Shown piece by piece: positions 42,668 through 51,886 of a stretch of DNA of 56,525 nucleotides. The notes under the pieces are model-generated. The model was given only the letters and a program-made list of their open reading frames with translations. It had not been told where the DNA came from and did not search any database. The position numbers and the translations under genes are program-made. The stretch lies in contig JBAZSD010000028.1 in the NCBI GenBank assembly GCA_041662605.1, positions 1 through 56,525 on the forward strand, given 5' to 3'. Position 1 is the first letter of the stretch. Each line of letters opens with the position of its first letter. This stretch comes from Desulfomonilaceae bacterium (GTDB lineage Bacteria > Desulfobacterota > Desulfomonilia > Desulfomonilales > Desulfomonilaceae).

Positions 42668-42724
42668 CATGGCTAAAAGCAATAAAATAAACCGATTTTA
42701 TGACATGAGAATGTTTATTTAAGA

Positions 42725-43201
42725 GTGCCTTCCAGAAGAAAAACTCGTGAATTCGCGTTGCAAGTATTATTCTCCGCGGAAACACTGAATCAGTCTCCAT
42801 TGAGAACTCTCCGCTTTTTGGAAACCCACTTTGGATCGGATCCGGAAAAGGTTGTCCAAACCGATAGAGTCTCAATGGATTTCGCATCTGCTCTAATCAT
42901 AGCGGTTACGGACCACAAAGACTCCATAGACCGCCTGATCTCAGAATTTTCAGAGAACTGGAAGCTTCATCGAATTAATCAGGTTGACCGAAACATATTA
43001 CGCATGGCCATAGCTGAAATGACCACGTTTCCGGAAACCCCCACCGCCGTAATCCTGAATGAGGCTATTGAGATTGGAAAAAAATACGGAGCTGAGAATT
43101 CAGGAGCCTTTATTAATGGAGTGTTGGACCGAATCAGGTCTGTAAGGCTAGACCTTTCATTGGACTCCGATACACCTGAAATTAATGATCAACTTGACTA
43201 A
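42725..43201 (+). CDS. nusB: Transcription antitermination factor NusB
   Basis: 158 residues of all-helical NusB: RRKTREFALQVLFSAE at the start and VDRNILRMAIAEM and AVILNEAIEIGKKYG, AFINGVLDRI at the end. It binds boxA RNA with NusE in rRNA antitermination. The start is GTG at 42725 with a poor ribosome site, consistent with translation after ribH. ribH-nusB is a common gene order. Confidence 0.92.
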   Translation: MPSRRKTREFALQVLFSAETLNQSPLRTLRFLETHFGSDPEKVVQTDRVSMDFASALIIAVTDHKDSIDRLISEFSENWKLHRINQVDRNILRMAIAEMTTFPETPTAVILNEAIEIGKKYGAENSGAFINGVLDRIRSVRLDLSLDSDTPEINDQLD

Positions 43202-43315
43202 TATAAAATAAGTTAATAAAATAAAATATGATTTGCTATTAGCAATTTTGAAGTACTGTTGAGAAGTTTTTGTAGCATTTTATAGGCGTAGTGAATTGCG
43301 CCTGAGCGCTTGGAT

Positions 43316-44674
43316 ATGAAACGTTTTCAAGCCATAGAACCGATAATATTAACGTTGTCTGCACTGTTGGTTTTAACTTTCAGCTCAGACACTTTGGGAC
43401 AGTCTTTACCAAACGCGCCGCAAGAAGGGGCGCCTAATGCCCAATCAAGTCAGGGCGCCGGAACATACGCTCCAGTCGGACCATCCGGCTACAAGGTATT
43501 TATTCCCGAAATAAAAATGAATCAGATCGTGGGGGAGGTCAAACCCAAAGTTGAGGAGGCGCCTCATCCGGTGGAAGCTCCTGTTGAGCCTGAAAATACG
43601 GAACCCGTTTCACCGGAGAAGCCTGGGCCAGTCATACAAATTCCTGGGCCATCAGAACTGGAAGATCGGCAGGAGACGCCTGTTACTCATCTACCCTTTG
43701 ATTACAGTGATGGAAAAACAATCAAGCAACATGAAAAAGAAGATCTGCAGGATGTCAAGAACCGCATCGAACGAGAGCAACCCCATATGGGGACTCCTTT
43801 AGCTCCCATAAATATTACGGAAGCGCTTCCGGAGCCTGCCAAGGAAGCGTTAGGAAGGCGACAGAACCTAATTGCGCCCAAAATCAAAGAGTTGGAACCC
43901 ATTAAAGGCTCATTGAAAGCTCCTGCGGTTGAGGCTCTTGAAGATCATGAAGCTCTGGCGCCGGAAGACTGGATAGTCCTGGAAACAAGAAAGGAAGCCA
44001 CTGAGATTCCTGTTGAGGAAACGAAACATGAATCAGAAATAAAGAAGGCTCAGTCGGAAGCGCCCGAATTCAATGAAACGCTTTCTAAAGAATCTACTGG
44101 CGCCGTGGTTGAGAATTCAGGGCAAACCCCGGTTGAATCTCCTAGCCAGTCGACTGAAAAAGAACAGCTTCCGGTCAAAGAGACACAAGAATCGGCGCCA
44201 GGCGCCACTGAAAACCTTACAGAATCTATCGCGCCAAAGGAACACATTCCTTCTCCCCTGGATGAACAAGTCGGAACAAGCAGGGGTCTACGAATTTATC
44301 TCACGGAAACGACCCCAATATTGGAAGAGCTGTCACTTCTAATGACAAGAGCCCCGAGCTTGAATTTAGAGGATTACGACCCTAGCGAAGCGAACACGCA
44401 TGTGGCGGTTCAAGATCTTAACCTGAAACTCGAATCATTGAAGCGGGATTTACGCATACTTGATTCAAAGGTCTTTTCGATAATCCCGCCTTCGAAATAC
44501 GCCCAGTTCCATGAATTAATCAGACAGTCAATATCTCACACATATCTTGCCTGTGAATCGGTATCCAATTATTTTCAGGACGCTAAACCCGAGGACTTGC
44601 GGAAGGTCAGAGACCATCTTTCGAAGGCCAAGGAATTTATCGAGCTGACCAGGAAGCGTGACAATTCGGGTTAA
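43316..44674 (+). CDS. Secreted Pro/Glu-rich protein of unknown function
   Basis: The ATG at 43316 (452 residues) begins KRFQAIEPIILTLSALLVLTF, a signal peptide or anchor. Residues about 60-330 are Pro/Glu/Lys-rich and low in complexity (PVEAPVEPENTEPVSPEKP), probably disordered. The last 110 residues look helical and folded (LRIYLTETTPILEELSLLMT, and later VRDHLSKAKEFIELTRK). This suggests a periplasmic protein with a long spacer and a small C-terminal domain. No family recognised. Confidence 0.65.
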   Translation: MKRFQAIEPIILTLSALLVLTFSSDTLGQSLPNAPQEGAPNAQSSQGAGTYAPVGPSGYKVFIPEIKMNQIVGEVKPKVEEAPHPVEAPVEPENTEPVSPEKPGPVIQIPGPSELEDRQETPVTHLPFDYSDGKTIKQHEKEDLQDVKNRIEREQPHMGTPLAPINITEALPEPAKEALGRRQNLIAPKIKELEPIKGSLKAPAVEALEDHEALAPEDWIVLETRKEATEIPVEETKHESEIKKAQSEAPEFNETLSKESTGAVVENSGQTPVESPSQSTEKEQLPVKETQESAPGATENLTESIAPKEHIPSPLDEQVGTSRGLRIYLTETTPILEELSLLMTRAPSLNLEDYDPSEANTHVAVQDLNLKLESLKRDLRILDSKVFSIIPPSKYAQFHELIRQSISHTYLACESVSNYFQDAKPEDLRKVRDHLSKAKEFIELTRKRDNSG

Positions 44675-44742
44675 GCAAACGTAATTTAAGTCCACACTGA
44701 CAGAATCCCGTGACGTGTTACCAACAATTACCCTCCGTAATT

Positions 44743-46092
44743 TTACTTTTCCCGTAGAAGTGATCCTATAACATCATTTTTGGACACCGTGTGGATTCTA
44801 ACCGGCACAATCTTTCTCTTAAGTCCCTTATCCAGACCGCTAACATTCACGGAAAGGTAATTGTCCGTGAGAGCTTTACCCCATCCATCAGAATCTTCTC
44901 CAACCGACTCGACAACAGCTTCTAAAGCCCGTCCTACAAATCTCTTGTAGAATTCCTGGCGCCGTTCATTTGAGAGACTCCGAAGAATCTTCACTCTTGA
45001 GCGAGCTACCTTGTTAGGAGTCCGTAGGGGAAGCCCGTATGCCACTGTTCCCCTTCTGGGAGAAAATGGAAATACATGAAAATAGCTGAAACGAGATCCC
45101 TTGACAAATTCCAGGGTGGTTTGGAACGAGGATTCAGATTCACCTGGGAATCCAACCATTATGTCCATGCCCAAACAAGCGTCGGTTACGTGTTCTAGAA
45201 TCTTATCCGCAAGGTCGCGAACCAAACCAGTCCTGTAAGGCCTGAACATCCGTTTGAGAATCTCGTCGTCTCCGCTCTGCGTAGGAATATGGAAGTGCCG
45301 GCAAATTCTGGAACTTTGTGAAACCAACATGACCAACTCATCAGAAAAGTCCTGAGGTTCGATTGAACTCAACCTAAACCGGCAATTTGATGTGTTGGCA
45401 AGTAGCTCTGCGATAAGACAGTCGAGAGACGATCTCGGAGACAGATCTCTACCGTAGGCTCCTAAATGAACCCCCGTCAAAGCTATCTCGGAAAATCCTG
45501 ATTTAACAAGGTCTCGAACATTGTTTATGACTTCCTTGACATTCATACTGCGAGACGGTCCCCTCGCTATCGGTACAACGCAATAGGAACAGCGATGCGA
45601 GCAACCATCCTGAACTTTCAGGAAAGCCCGACTCCTGGATGACCGAAATGATCTCCACACACTGGAAAATTTTAGACACGATGACGCTGGAATAAGACTA
45701 GATTCTAAAACAGTCGATGATTTAGCGAAAATGATTTCTTGAAAACGGTCTTTGTCATATGTCCCGAGGACATCAGCGTTCGGAGCGACTCTTTTGATCA
45801 TCTCGGGATCGATTTCAGAAAGACAACCGGAAACCAATAATCTGGAGGATGGATATTGATCCGCCAATTTTCGAATCATACGACGGGATTTTCCGGCTGC
45901 TGAATCAGTAACACAACAGGTGTTAACAAAAATGATTTCCGGCGTTTCGCTGTGTTGGTCTATTTCAAACCCATTCTCCATGAGGAAGCCTGCCACACTA
46001 TCAATCTCGGCCTGGTTCACCTTGCATCCCATCACATAGACATGCGCTTTTCGGGAAGGCAGGGTGGTGTCAGATGTAATGATTTTTGACAT
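44743..46092 (-). CDS. mtaB: tRNA threonylcarbamoyladenosine methylthiotransferase MtaB-like
   Basis: The ATG at 46092 gives 449 residues. Methylthiotransferase N-terminal domain: VYVMGCKVNQAEIDSVAGFL, NTCCVTDSAAGKSRR. Radical SAM: QDGCSHRCSYCVVPIARGPSRS (CxxxCxxC). GVHLGAYGRDLSPRSSLD and MVGFPGESESSF follow, then a TRAM-like end. The KVNQ variant points to MtaB (ms2t6A) and not MiaB. It inserts sulfur into t6A37 of tRNAs. A Sua5/YrdC gene for t6A itself lies at 51 kb. Confidence 0.9.
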   Translation of the reverse strand: MSKIITSDTTLPSRKAHVYVMGCKVNQAEIDSVAGFLMENGFEIDQHSETPEIIFVNTCCVTDSAAGKSRRMIRKLADQYPSSRLLVSGCLSEIDPEMIKRVAPNADVLGTYDKDRFQEIIFAKSSTVLESSLIPASSCLKFSSVWRSFRSSRSRAFLKVQDGCSHRCSYCVVPIARGPSRSMNVKEVINNVRDLVKSGFSEIALTGVHLGAYGRDLSPRSSLDCLIAELLANTSNCRFRLSSIEPQDFSDELVMLVSQSSRICRHFHIPTQSGDDEILKRMFRPYRTGLVRDLADKILEHVTDACLGMDIMVGFPGESESSFQTTLEFVKGSRFSYFHVFPFSPRRGTVAYGLPLRTPNKVARSRVKILRSLSNERRQEFYKRFVGRALEAVVESVGEDSDGWGKALTDNYLSVNVSGLDKGLKRKIVPVRIHTVSKNDVIGSLLREK

Positions 46093-46171
46093 GTTTTTGT
46101 ATCCGTGGTACAATTTCGGAAATGTTCAAGTTAGTATTTTCTATTAAGCAATCCTGGAATCCGGAGACTGG

Positions 46172-46774
46172 ATGACTCGATACGTTGGGAAGTGTAATCC
46201 TGACAGCGAACCAATAAGGTTCCTGGGAACGAAAGCCGCCTCCTGGGCGCCTTTTCCTGGAATTGCGATTTCGGGAATATTTATACTGATGATCTTGACT
46301 TTATCGGTCATCCTGACCCCTGTAACGGCGTACTGCCAACCCGCGCAAACAAGTCCATCCCAGGCCCATGTTGTAGACGGCGTGATGGAAATCAAGATCC
46401 CTGAAGGATTTAAGGCGGAAGGGGTTGACGAACCTCATATTTTTAAATGGACCAAAAACTCCGCGGAGATATATATCGTAGTCGGTGACCGGCTCATCGG
46501 ATCGAGAAGCGCAATGATAAACGCATTCAAGAAAACTGCCAACACCGACACCAGATTGGATCGGGTAAAAACCTTAAGGATTTCGAATTCGAAAGCGATT
46601 CTAACAAAAGAAAAACCTCCATCCGATACGAATCGTTTGATGTCATGGGGTCTGAAAATTTTTACCGACAAGAACGAAATCAATGTCGAATTTTCTGCTC
46701 CGGCCAAAGATTTCAAGACCTATTCCACAACCTTTGAGGAATTTGTCAAGTCAATCAAGATCAAATCATCATAG
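46172..46774 (+). CDS. Secreted or membrane-anchored protein of unknown function
   Basis: 200 residues. A hydrophobic segment (IAISGIFILMILTLSVILT, about 31-50) follows a 30-residue basic head, then AYC and a soluble domain. The latter ends SFxEFxxSIKI-like (TTFEEFVKSIKIKSS), a pattern seen in small secreted DUF proteins with a PsbP-like fold, but no firm match. GGAG lies five bases before the ATG. selA starts 11 bases past its stop. Confidence 0.6.
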   Translation: MTRYVGKCNPDSEPIRFLGTKAASWAPFPGIAISGIFILMILTLSVILTPVTAYCQPAQTSPSQAHVVDGVMEIKIPEGFKAEGVDEPHIFKWTKNSAEIYIVVGDRLIGSRSAMINAFKKTANTDTRLDRVKTLRISNSKAILTKEKPPSDTNRLMSWGLKIFTDKNEINVEFSAPAKDFKTYSTTFEEFVKSIKIKSS

Positions 46775-46784
46775 GGGCGGGATC

Positions 46785-48209
46785 GTGACGGACAAGAAAT
46801 CTGAATCTTTGTTCAGTCTTATTCCTTCAGTAGACAGGTTACTTTCCAATCCTGATATTCAGCGCCTGTTAAACTTATATTCTCCGACATTAGTAAAACA
46901 GATCATTACATCTACGCTGGACAATGTGCGCTTGCTCATTAGAAATGACAAATTGATTTCTGAAGACCTTGCCCCGGATTTGATGGTTAGCAAAATTCGG
47001 CTTGCAGTCGAAAAGCGATTATCCCGTAAACTTCATAAACTCATTAATGCCACTGGCGTGGTTGTTCACACAAATATGGGTCGTTCCCCGTTGTCAAGGG
47101 AAGTTGCGCAAAGAATTTTTGAGGCGGCCATTTCTTACTCGAACCTTGAATATGACCTGGAAAAGGGTAAGCGTGGTCAGAGAAACGCGCATTTGAGATC
47201 CTTGATGGAAGAACTAACCGGAGCGGAAGCTGTTCTTGCGGTTAATAACAACGCCGCAGCGGTTCTACTGGCTTTGAGTTCAATTGCTAAAGGGCGGGAA
47301 GTGATCGTTTCGAGAGGTGAGTTGATCGAGATCGGGGGCTCTTTTCGCATCCCCGAAGTTATGGCCCAATCCGGGGCCGTCTTGAGGGAAGTTGGGACAA
47401 CCAACAGGACCCATCCCCAGGATTATGTACAGGCCATAACCGACAGTACCGCTCTTATTCTAAAAGTTCATACTAGCAATTACAGAATTGTAGGATTTAC
47501 GCGCGAAGTATCTTTGGAGGAACTGACTCAAATAGGCAAAGATTACGAACTGCCTACAATGATGGACCTGGGAAGCGGATGTCTCGTTGATCTGTCTCCT
47601 TTTGGACTCTCGGAAGAAATCACTGTTCAGGAAGTTATTGCCAAAGGGATTGACGTTGTCAGTTTCAGCGGGGACAAGCTGTTGGGTGGGCCACAGGCGG
47701 GGATTCTAGCCGGAAAGAAGGAAATGATTGATAAAATGGCTGTAAACCCGCTGGCACGGGCTCTGAGAATGGACAAGTTAACCCTTGCCGGTTTGGAGGC
47801 CACACTTCAGGAGTATACCCGATCATCGGATCCGACAAATTATATACCCACTCTGGCTATGATCAAGAAAAGTCAGGGCGATCTGATGATAGACGCCTCA
47901 AAAATTGCCGAAGCTTTGGAATTTGCCATGGGACAAAGAGCGCAAATAAGCATTGAACAGGGTTCCGGCAGAGTAGGTGGAGGCGCTTTACCTATGAGTG
48001 ACCTCCCTGGCCCCCGCGTTTGCGTAAAACCTCTCAATTTCTCCGCCGCTCGTCTTGAAAGCGCCCTCAGACGAGGAGACCCACCGGTCGTAGCGCTAGC
48101 CAAGGATGATTGCATAGTGATTGACCCTAGAACCCTGTTGGATGATCAGGTCGAAATGATCCCCAATTTGATCTCTACTGCGTTCAGTCTCGTTGAGAAA
48201 GGGCTCTGA
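46785..48209 (+). CDS. selA: L-seryl-tRNA(Sec) selenium transferase
   Basis: The GTG at 46785 (GGGGCGGG just upstream) gives 474 residues starting MTDKKSESLFSLIPSVDRLL, the usual SelA N-terminus; 34 upstream codons are rejected. INATGVVVHTNMGRSPLS, VNNNAAAVLLAL, SRGELIEIGGSFRIPEVM and the PLP lysine in SFSGDKLLGGPQAG are all present. It converts Ser-tRNA(Sec) to Sec-tRNA(Sec) using selenophosphate. It shows the organism makes selenoproteins. selB and selD are not in the window. Confidence 0.95.
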   Translation: MTDKKSESLFSLIPSVDRLLSNPDIQRLLNLYSPTLVKQIITSTLDNVRLLIRNDKLISEDLAPDLMVSKIRLAVEKRLSRKLHKLINATGVVVHTNMGRSPLSREVAQRIFEAAISYSNLEYDLEKGKRGQRNAHLRSLMEELTGAEAVLAVNNNAAAVLLALSSIAKGREVIVSRGELIEIGGSFRIPEVMAQSGAVLREVGTTNRTHPQDYVQAITDSTALILKVHTSNYRIVGFTREVSLEELTQIGKDYELPTMMDLGSGCLVDLSPFGLSEEITVQEVIAKGIDVVSFSGDKLLGGPQAGILAGKKEMIDKMAVNPLARALRMDKLTLAGLEATLQEYTRSSDPTNYIPTLAMIKKSQGDLMIDASKIAEALEFAMGQRAQISIEQGSGRVGGGALPMSDLPGPRVCVKPLNFSAARLESALRRGDPPVVALAKDDCIVIDPRTLLDDQVEMIPNLISTAFSLVEKGL

Positions 48210-48288
48210 ACAGTTCGGGCCTCAAAGCCGCATCCATCACACGATAAACCGTTTCTTAGAAAATCGCGGTATAATTTTAACGCAGGCC

Positions 48289-49233
48289 CTATGAATTCCT
48301 GCAATGATCGATATTCTCGAGGTACCAGGAATAGGTTGATTCCAAACCTTCTTTCAAGCCTATTTTGGGTTGCCATCCGAGGCTTGTAATCTTGGAGATG
48401 TCCAACAATTTCTGCGGTACTCCGTCAGGCATGTCCACTTTAAAACGTAAATCGCCCGTGAAACCTACAACGTCTTTTACCAATTCAGCCAGATCCTTGA
48501 TCAAAATGTCTTTACCTGTTCCTATATTCACAATGCCCAATTCGTTGTAATTTTTCATGAGGAATACAACAGCGTCAGCCAGATCCTCCACGTGCAGGAA
48601 TTCGCGCAAAACGGAACCTGAACCCCAAATTTCGACATAATCTGAATCGGAAACTTTAGCTTCGTGTGTTTTTCTTAATAATGCCGGCAATACGTGAGAA
48701 TTCTTTAAATCAAAATTGTCGAAAGGACCATAAAGATTAGAAGGCATAACTGATATGAAATTTGCTCCATACTGTCTTCGATAAGATTGGGCCATGATGA
48801 TTCCGGCGATTTTTGCCACAGCGTACGGAGTATTGGTAGGTTCGAGTGGTCCCGTTAACAGGTACTCCTCTTTTATGGGTTGAGGAGCCAATCTGGGATA
48901 TATGCAGGAACTCCCGAGGAAAAGCAATTTCTCTACCTTGAGTTCATGGCACGCGTGCATGATGTTACATTGCATCATCAAATTGTCGTAAATGAATTCA
49001 GCAGGAAACGTGTTATTAGCATATATCCCTCCAACTCGGGCCGCTGCGAGAAAAACCCATTGGGGCTGGACGCTCTTGATTAGATCAAACACGGCTGTTT
49101 GGTTACGCAAATCGACTTTGCGACCGGGATGCTTTATCACTGGATAATTTTCCAAAGAGAGTCGCCTGCAAATAGCGGATCCCACCATGCCTGTGGAACC
49201 CGCGACGAATACCTTAGGTTTTGTTGAACTCAT
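48289..49233 (-). CDS. fcl: GDP-L-fucose synthase
   Basis: 314 residues: NADP site VFVAGSTGMVGSAICRRL, then AAARVGGIYANNTFPAEF, LFLGSSCIYPRLAPQPI and the catalytic YAVAKIAG (YxxxK). The enzyme epimerises and reduces GDP-4-keto-6-deoxymannose to GDP-L-fucose. The ATG shares one base with the gmd stop (TGATG), so the two are translationally coupled. Confidence 0.95.
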   Translation of the reverse strand: MSSTKPKVFVAGSTGMVGSAICRRLSLENYPVIKHPGRKVDLRNQTAVFDLIKSVQPQWVFLAAARVGGIYANNTFPAEFIYDNLMMQCNIMHACHELKVEKLLFLGSSCIYPRLAPQPIKEEYLLTGPLEPTNTPYAVAKIAGIIMAQSYRRQYGANFISVMPSNLYGPFDNFDLKNSHVLPALLRKTHEAKVSDSDYVEIWGSGSVLREFLHVEDLADAVVFLMKNYNELGIVNIGTGKDILIKDLAELVKDVVGFTGDLRFKVDMPDGVPQKLLDISKITSLGWQPKIGLKEGLESTYSWYLENIDHCRNS

Positions 49234-50315
49234 CAATTAAATCCCGCTGTTCTGCACAACTGTTCTTTCTCGGTTTCTCTGAGATCGGCGACGACCATTC
49301 GCCGAACCAATTGGGAGAAATCGCACCGAGGGGTCCATCCCAATAATTCTTTAGCCTTGGTTCCATCTCCAAGCAACTGATCAACCTCAGTTGGTCTAAA
49401 GTATCGGGGGTCAACAAGGACCAGTTCTTTACCAGTTTCTGAATCTATCCCTATTTCGTCTACGCCTGACCCTTTCCATATAATAGAAATGCCGACCTCC
49501 CTGAAGGCTCGCTCTACAAATTCTCTGACGGAATGATTTTCGCCACTTGCTATTACAAAATCGTCAGGCTCATGATGTTGTAGAATCAGCCACATTGCCT
49601 CCACATAATCTGCCGCGTAGCCCCAATCCCGTTTGGCGTTAAGATTGCCCAGGAAGAGTTTTTCTTGCATCTCCAGTTTTATTCTTGCAACTGCCCGCGT
49701 AATTTTTCTGGTTACAAAGGTTTCACCCCGCAGAGGTGATTCGTGATTGAAAAGTATGCCGTTGGAAGCATACATGCCATAGGCTTCACGATAGTTCCTT
49801 ATTATCCAGTAACCGTACAGCTTGGCCACGGCGTAGGGACTTCTGGGGTAGAAGGGCGTGGTTTCTTTCTGAGGTATTTCCTGGACCATCCCGTATAGTT
49901 CACTTGTTGACGCTTGATAAAAACGTACCTTGTCTACAAGGCCCAGGATGCGGATCGCTTCCAACAATCGAAGCGTTCCAAGCGCATCTGAATTTGCGGT
50001 ATATTCAGGTGTTTCAAATGAAACTTTGACATGGCTTTGCGCCGCAAGATTATAAATTTCCGTAGGCTGAAATTGCTGAATGATTCTAATAAGGTTGGTA
50101 GAATCCGTCATGTCGCCGTATTCAAGGATCAAACGTCGACTTGGGAAGTGGGGATCTTCATAAAAATTGTCGATTCTCTGGGTATTGATCAACGAGCTTC
50201 TTCTTTTAACACCACATACAACGTAATCTTTACGAAGGAGAAATTCTGTCAGGTAAGCGCCATCTTGTCCGGTTACCCCGGTAATTAGAGCCCTCTTGTT
50301 TTCAGTTTGTGACAT
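49233..50315 (-). CDS. gmd: GDP-mannose 4,6-dehydratase
   Basis: The ATG at 50315 gives 360 residues, the usual Gmd length; 17 upstream codons are rejected. RALITGVTGQDGAYLTEFLL, GVKRRSSLINTQRID, YNLAAQSHVKVSFETPEYT and the catalytic SPYAVAKLYGYW are all typical. It converts GDP-mannose to the 4-keto-6-deoxy sugar used by Fcl. The product supplies fucosylated surface polysaccharides. Confidence 0.95.
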   Translation of the reverse strand: MSQTENKRALITGVTGQDGAYLTEFLLRKDYVVCGVKRRSSLINTQRIDNFYEDPHFPSRRLILEYGDMTDSTNLIRIIQQFQPTEIYNLAAQSHVKVSFETPEYTANSDALGTLRLLEAIRILGLVDKVRFYQASTSELYGMVQEIPQKETTPFYPRSPYAVAKLYGYWIIRNYREAYGMYASNGILFNHESPLRGETFVTRKITRAVARIKLEMQEKLFLGNLNAKRDWGYAADYVEAMWLILQHHEPDDFVIASGENHSVREFVERAFREVGISIIWKGSGVDEIGIDSETGKELVLVDPRYFRPTEVDQLLGDGTKAKELLGWTPRCDFSQLVRRMVVADLRETEKEQLCRTAGFN

Positions 50316-50546
50316 TTGTAAGAACCCGACTTTTGGAAATAAAATGACGAAACTTAACGATAACATTATGGGTAACTAACGTCAACAACCATCTGAAAAG
50401 ACTAACTAAAATGATCTAATAGCTTCAATTTGCATAGTTAGGTTCAGGTAGTAATGAAAAATGTCATCATTGAAACCGACAAATTATGTTATTTGAACAG
50501 TGATTGATAAATTGAATTTCCATGGTTGAATTGAAGGAGATACAAG

Positions 50547-50801
50547 ATGGAACAATGTAAACTTTATTCGTTGAGTACCTGCAGTCATTGCAAAGCCTGC
50601 AAGAAATTTCTGGGGGAATGTGGAATAGAATATGAGTTCACGGACGTAGATTTACTCTCAGACGACGATCGAAAGCCAATTCTGGACGAAATAAAAAAGC
50701 TTACATCAAAGTGCGCTTTTCCCACGGTAATAATAGGTGAAAAAGTCATAGTCGGTTTTAAGGAACAGGAAATTAAGGAAGCGCTAGGTATTCCCCATTA
50801 G
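50547..50801 (+). CDS. Glutaredoxin-like thiol-redox protein
   Basis: 84 residues: LYSLSTCSHCKACKKFLGEC holds a CxxC (CSHC) and an extra CKAC, then FPTVIIGEKVIVGFKEQEI with the cis-Pro and GF loop of glutaredoxins. It lacks a signal peptide. AAGGAGA precedes the ATG. The exact role is unknown. It resembles small glutaredoxin-like proteins common in anaerobes. Confidence 0.85.
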   Translation: MEQCKLYSLSTCSHCKACKKFLGECGIEYEFTDVDLLSDDDRKPILDEIKKLTSKCAFPTVIIGEKVIVGFKEQEIKEALGIPH

Positions 50802-50898
50802 ACTCATTATAAACCGTTGGGCCGAAATTTTGTCGGAGCCTGTTGATAACTTTTATGTAGACCTGTCAAAAATGCGACCTGCGTTCGAAAAACTGTCG

Positions 50899-50927
50899 GT
50901 TTGCCATAGGCTGTCGCTATGGCGGAC
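50899..50927. other. Strong intergenic hairpin
   Basis: GTTTGCCATAG and CTATGGCGGAC form an 11-base RNA stem with two G-U pairs and a 7-base loop. No T-run follows. It lies in the 224-base gap before the Sua5 gene. It may be an mRNA leader element or a degenerate terminator. Confidence 0.4.
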
Positions 50928-51026
50928 AATTAAATAACTGATGCCATATCGATATGTTAATGGTTTAAATTGAGTCAGCATTTCCTTTTTAGCGCATGTT
51001 GCAAGTATGTTTAGAGGTACCAACAG

Positions 51027-51662
51027 TTGTTGATAACTGTTTCCGATAATTGGCTTAAGAAGCCGAATTTACAGATGGAGAAAGCTATTAGGGCAATATT
51101 GAAAGGAGGAACCGTTATAGTTGGCACTGAGACTTATTATGCCATTGCCGTAAATCCATTCCTTGGTAAAGCCGTTGAGAGAATTTTTTCAATCAAAAGA
51201 AGATCTTCAGAAAGTCCATTACCTTTGATAGCAGCCAGCCAGGAATTTGTGAATTCCAAGACATTTAATGTTTCTCCAATAGCCAGGACTCTCATGAAAA
51301 CATTCTGGCCAGGAAGCCTCACTATTCTGTTGGATGCCGAGAAGGAGTTTTCTCGTTATGTCCGAAATGAATTCGGCAAAATTGGTGTAAGAGTGCCACC
51401 TGATTGCCCAGCGCGTCGATTGGCCGCGGAAGTTGGTGGTTGGATCACTGCTACCAGCGCTAACTTTTCAGGGGAAGCGGCTCCGAAAACTGTTGACGAG
51501 ATACCCATTGAATTGGTTGGTTCGGTCGATGAGGTGTTGGATGATGGGTCATGTCCCGGAGGCATGCCTTCAACGGTTATTGATGTTTCTGATGAATCGT
51601 GGAGCATGGTCAGAATTGGATCGATTTCCGAAGAACGAATTTCAAGAGCCTTAGGACAATAG
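51027..51662 (+). CDS. Sua5/YciO/YrdC-family protein
   Basis: 211 residues. AIRAILKGGTVIVGTETYYA starts the YrdC fold, then FSIKRRSSESPLPLIA (nucleotide loop) and KIGVRVPPDCPARRLA, ITATSANFSGEAAPKT. The family makes threonylcarbamoyl-AMP for tRNA t6A. The usual TVYGL is TYYAI here, so it may be the YciO-like side branch. TTG at 51027 or 51030 is the start, with AGAGGT upstream. Confidence 0.85.
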   Translation: MLITVSDNWLKKPNLQMEKAIRAILKGGTVIVGTETYYAIAVNPFLGKAVERIFSIKRRSSESPLPLIAASQEFVNSKTFNVSPIARTLMKTFWPGSLTILLDAEKEFSRYVRNEFGKIGVRVPPDCPARRLAAEVGGWITATSANFSGEAAPKTVDEIPIELVGSVDEVLDDGSCPGGMPSTVIDVSDESWSMVRIGSISEERISRALGQ

Positions 51663-51702
51663 GCTAGAAACTACACCCAAAGTTAAGTCAAATGAAATAA
51701 CC

Positions 51703-51732
51703 TTGACAGAAACGGCTCATCATCCCTAATAT
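51703..51732 (+). promoter_or_regulatory. tRNA-Gln promoter
   Basis: TTGACA (51703-51708), an 18-base spacer and TAATAT (51727-51732), 14 bases before the tRNA. This is a good sigma70 match. Confidence 0.65.
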
Positions 51733-51746
51733 GGGTTCGTTGTTGC

Positions 51747-51820
51747 TGGGGGATCGTCTAGCGGCAGGACGACGGGTTCTGGCCCCGTTAACCGAGGTTC
51801 GAATCCTCGTCCCCCAGCCA
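51747..51820 (+). tRNA. tRNA-Gln (anticodon CTG)
   Basis: Acceptor TGGGGGA pairs with TCCCCCA. The anticodon stem is ACGGG/CCCGT around TTCTGGC (anticodon CTG). The T arm is CGAGG/CCTCG with TTCGAAT. A 3' CCA is encoded. The hemW gene follows. Confidence 0.95.
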
Positions 51821-51886
51821 ATAACCAAAATTCTCATCGTACGCCACACTAATAATTATCCCCCTCCGACCCAACACTTCTCAAAA

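Noticed and set aside
46683..46784. 34-codon extension of selA into the upstream gene
   Set aside because: It overlaps the preceding gene, and the GTG at 46785 has a ribosome site and gives the normal SelA N-terminus.
51731..51886. N-terminal extension of hemW reading through tRNA-Gln
   Set aside because: The DNA is a complete tRNA gene; the conserved protein begins at the ATG at 51887.
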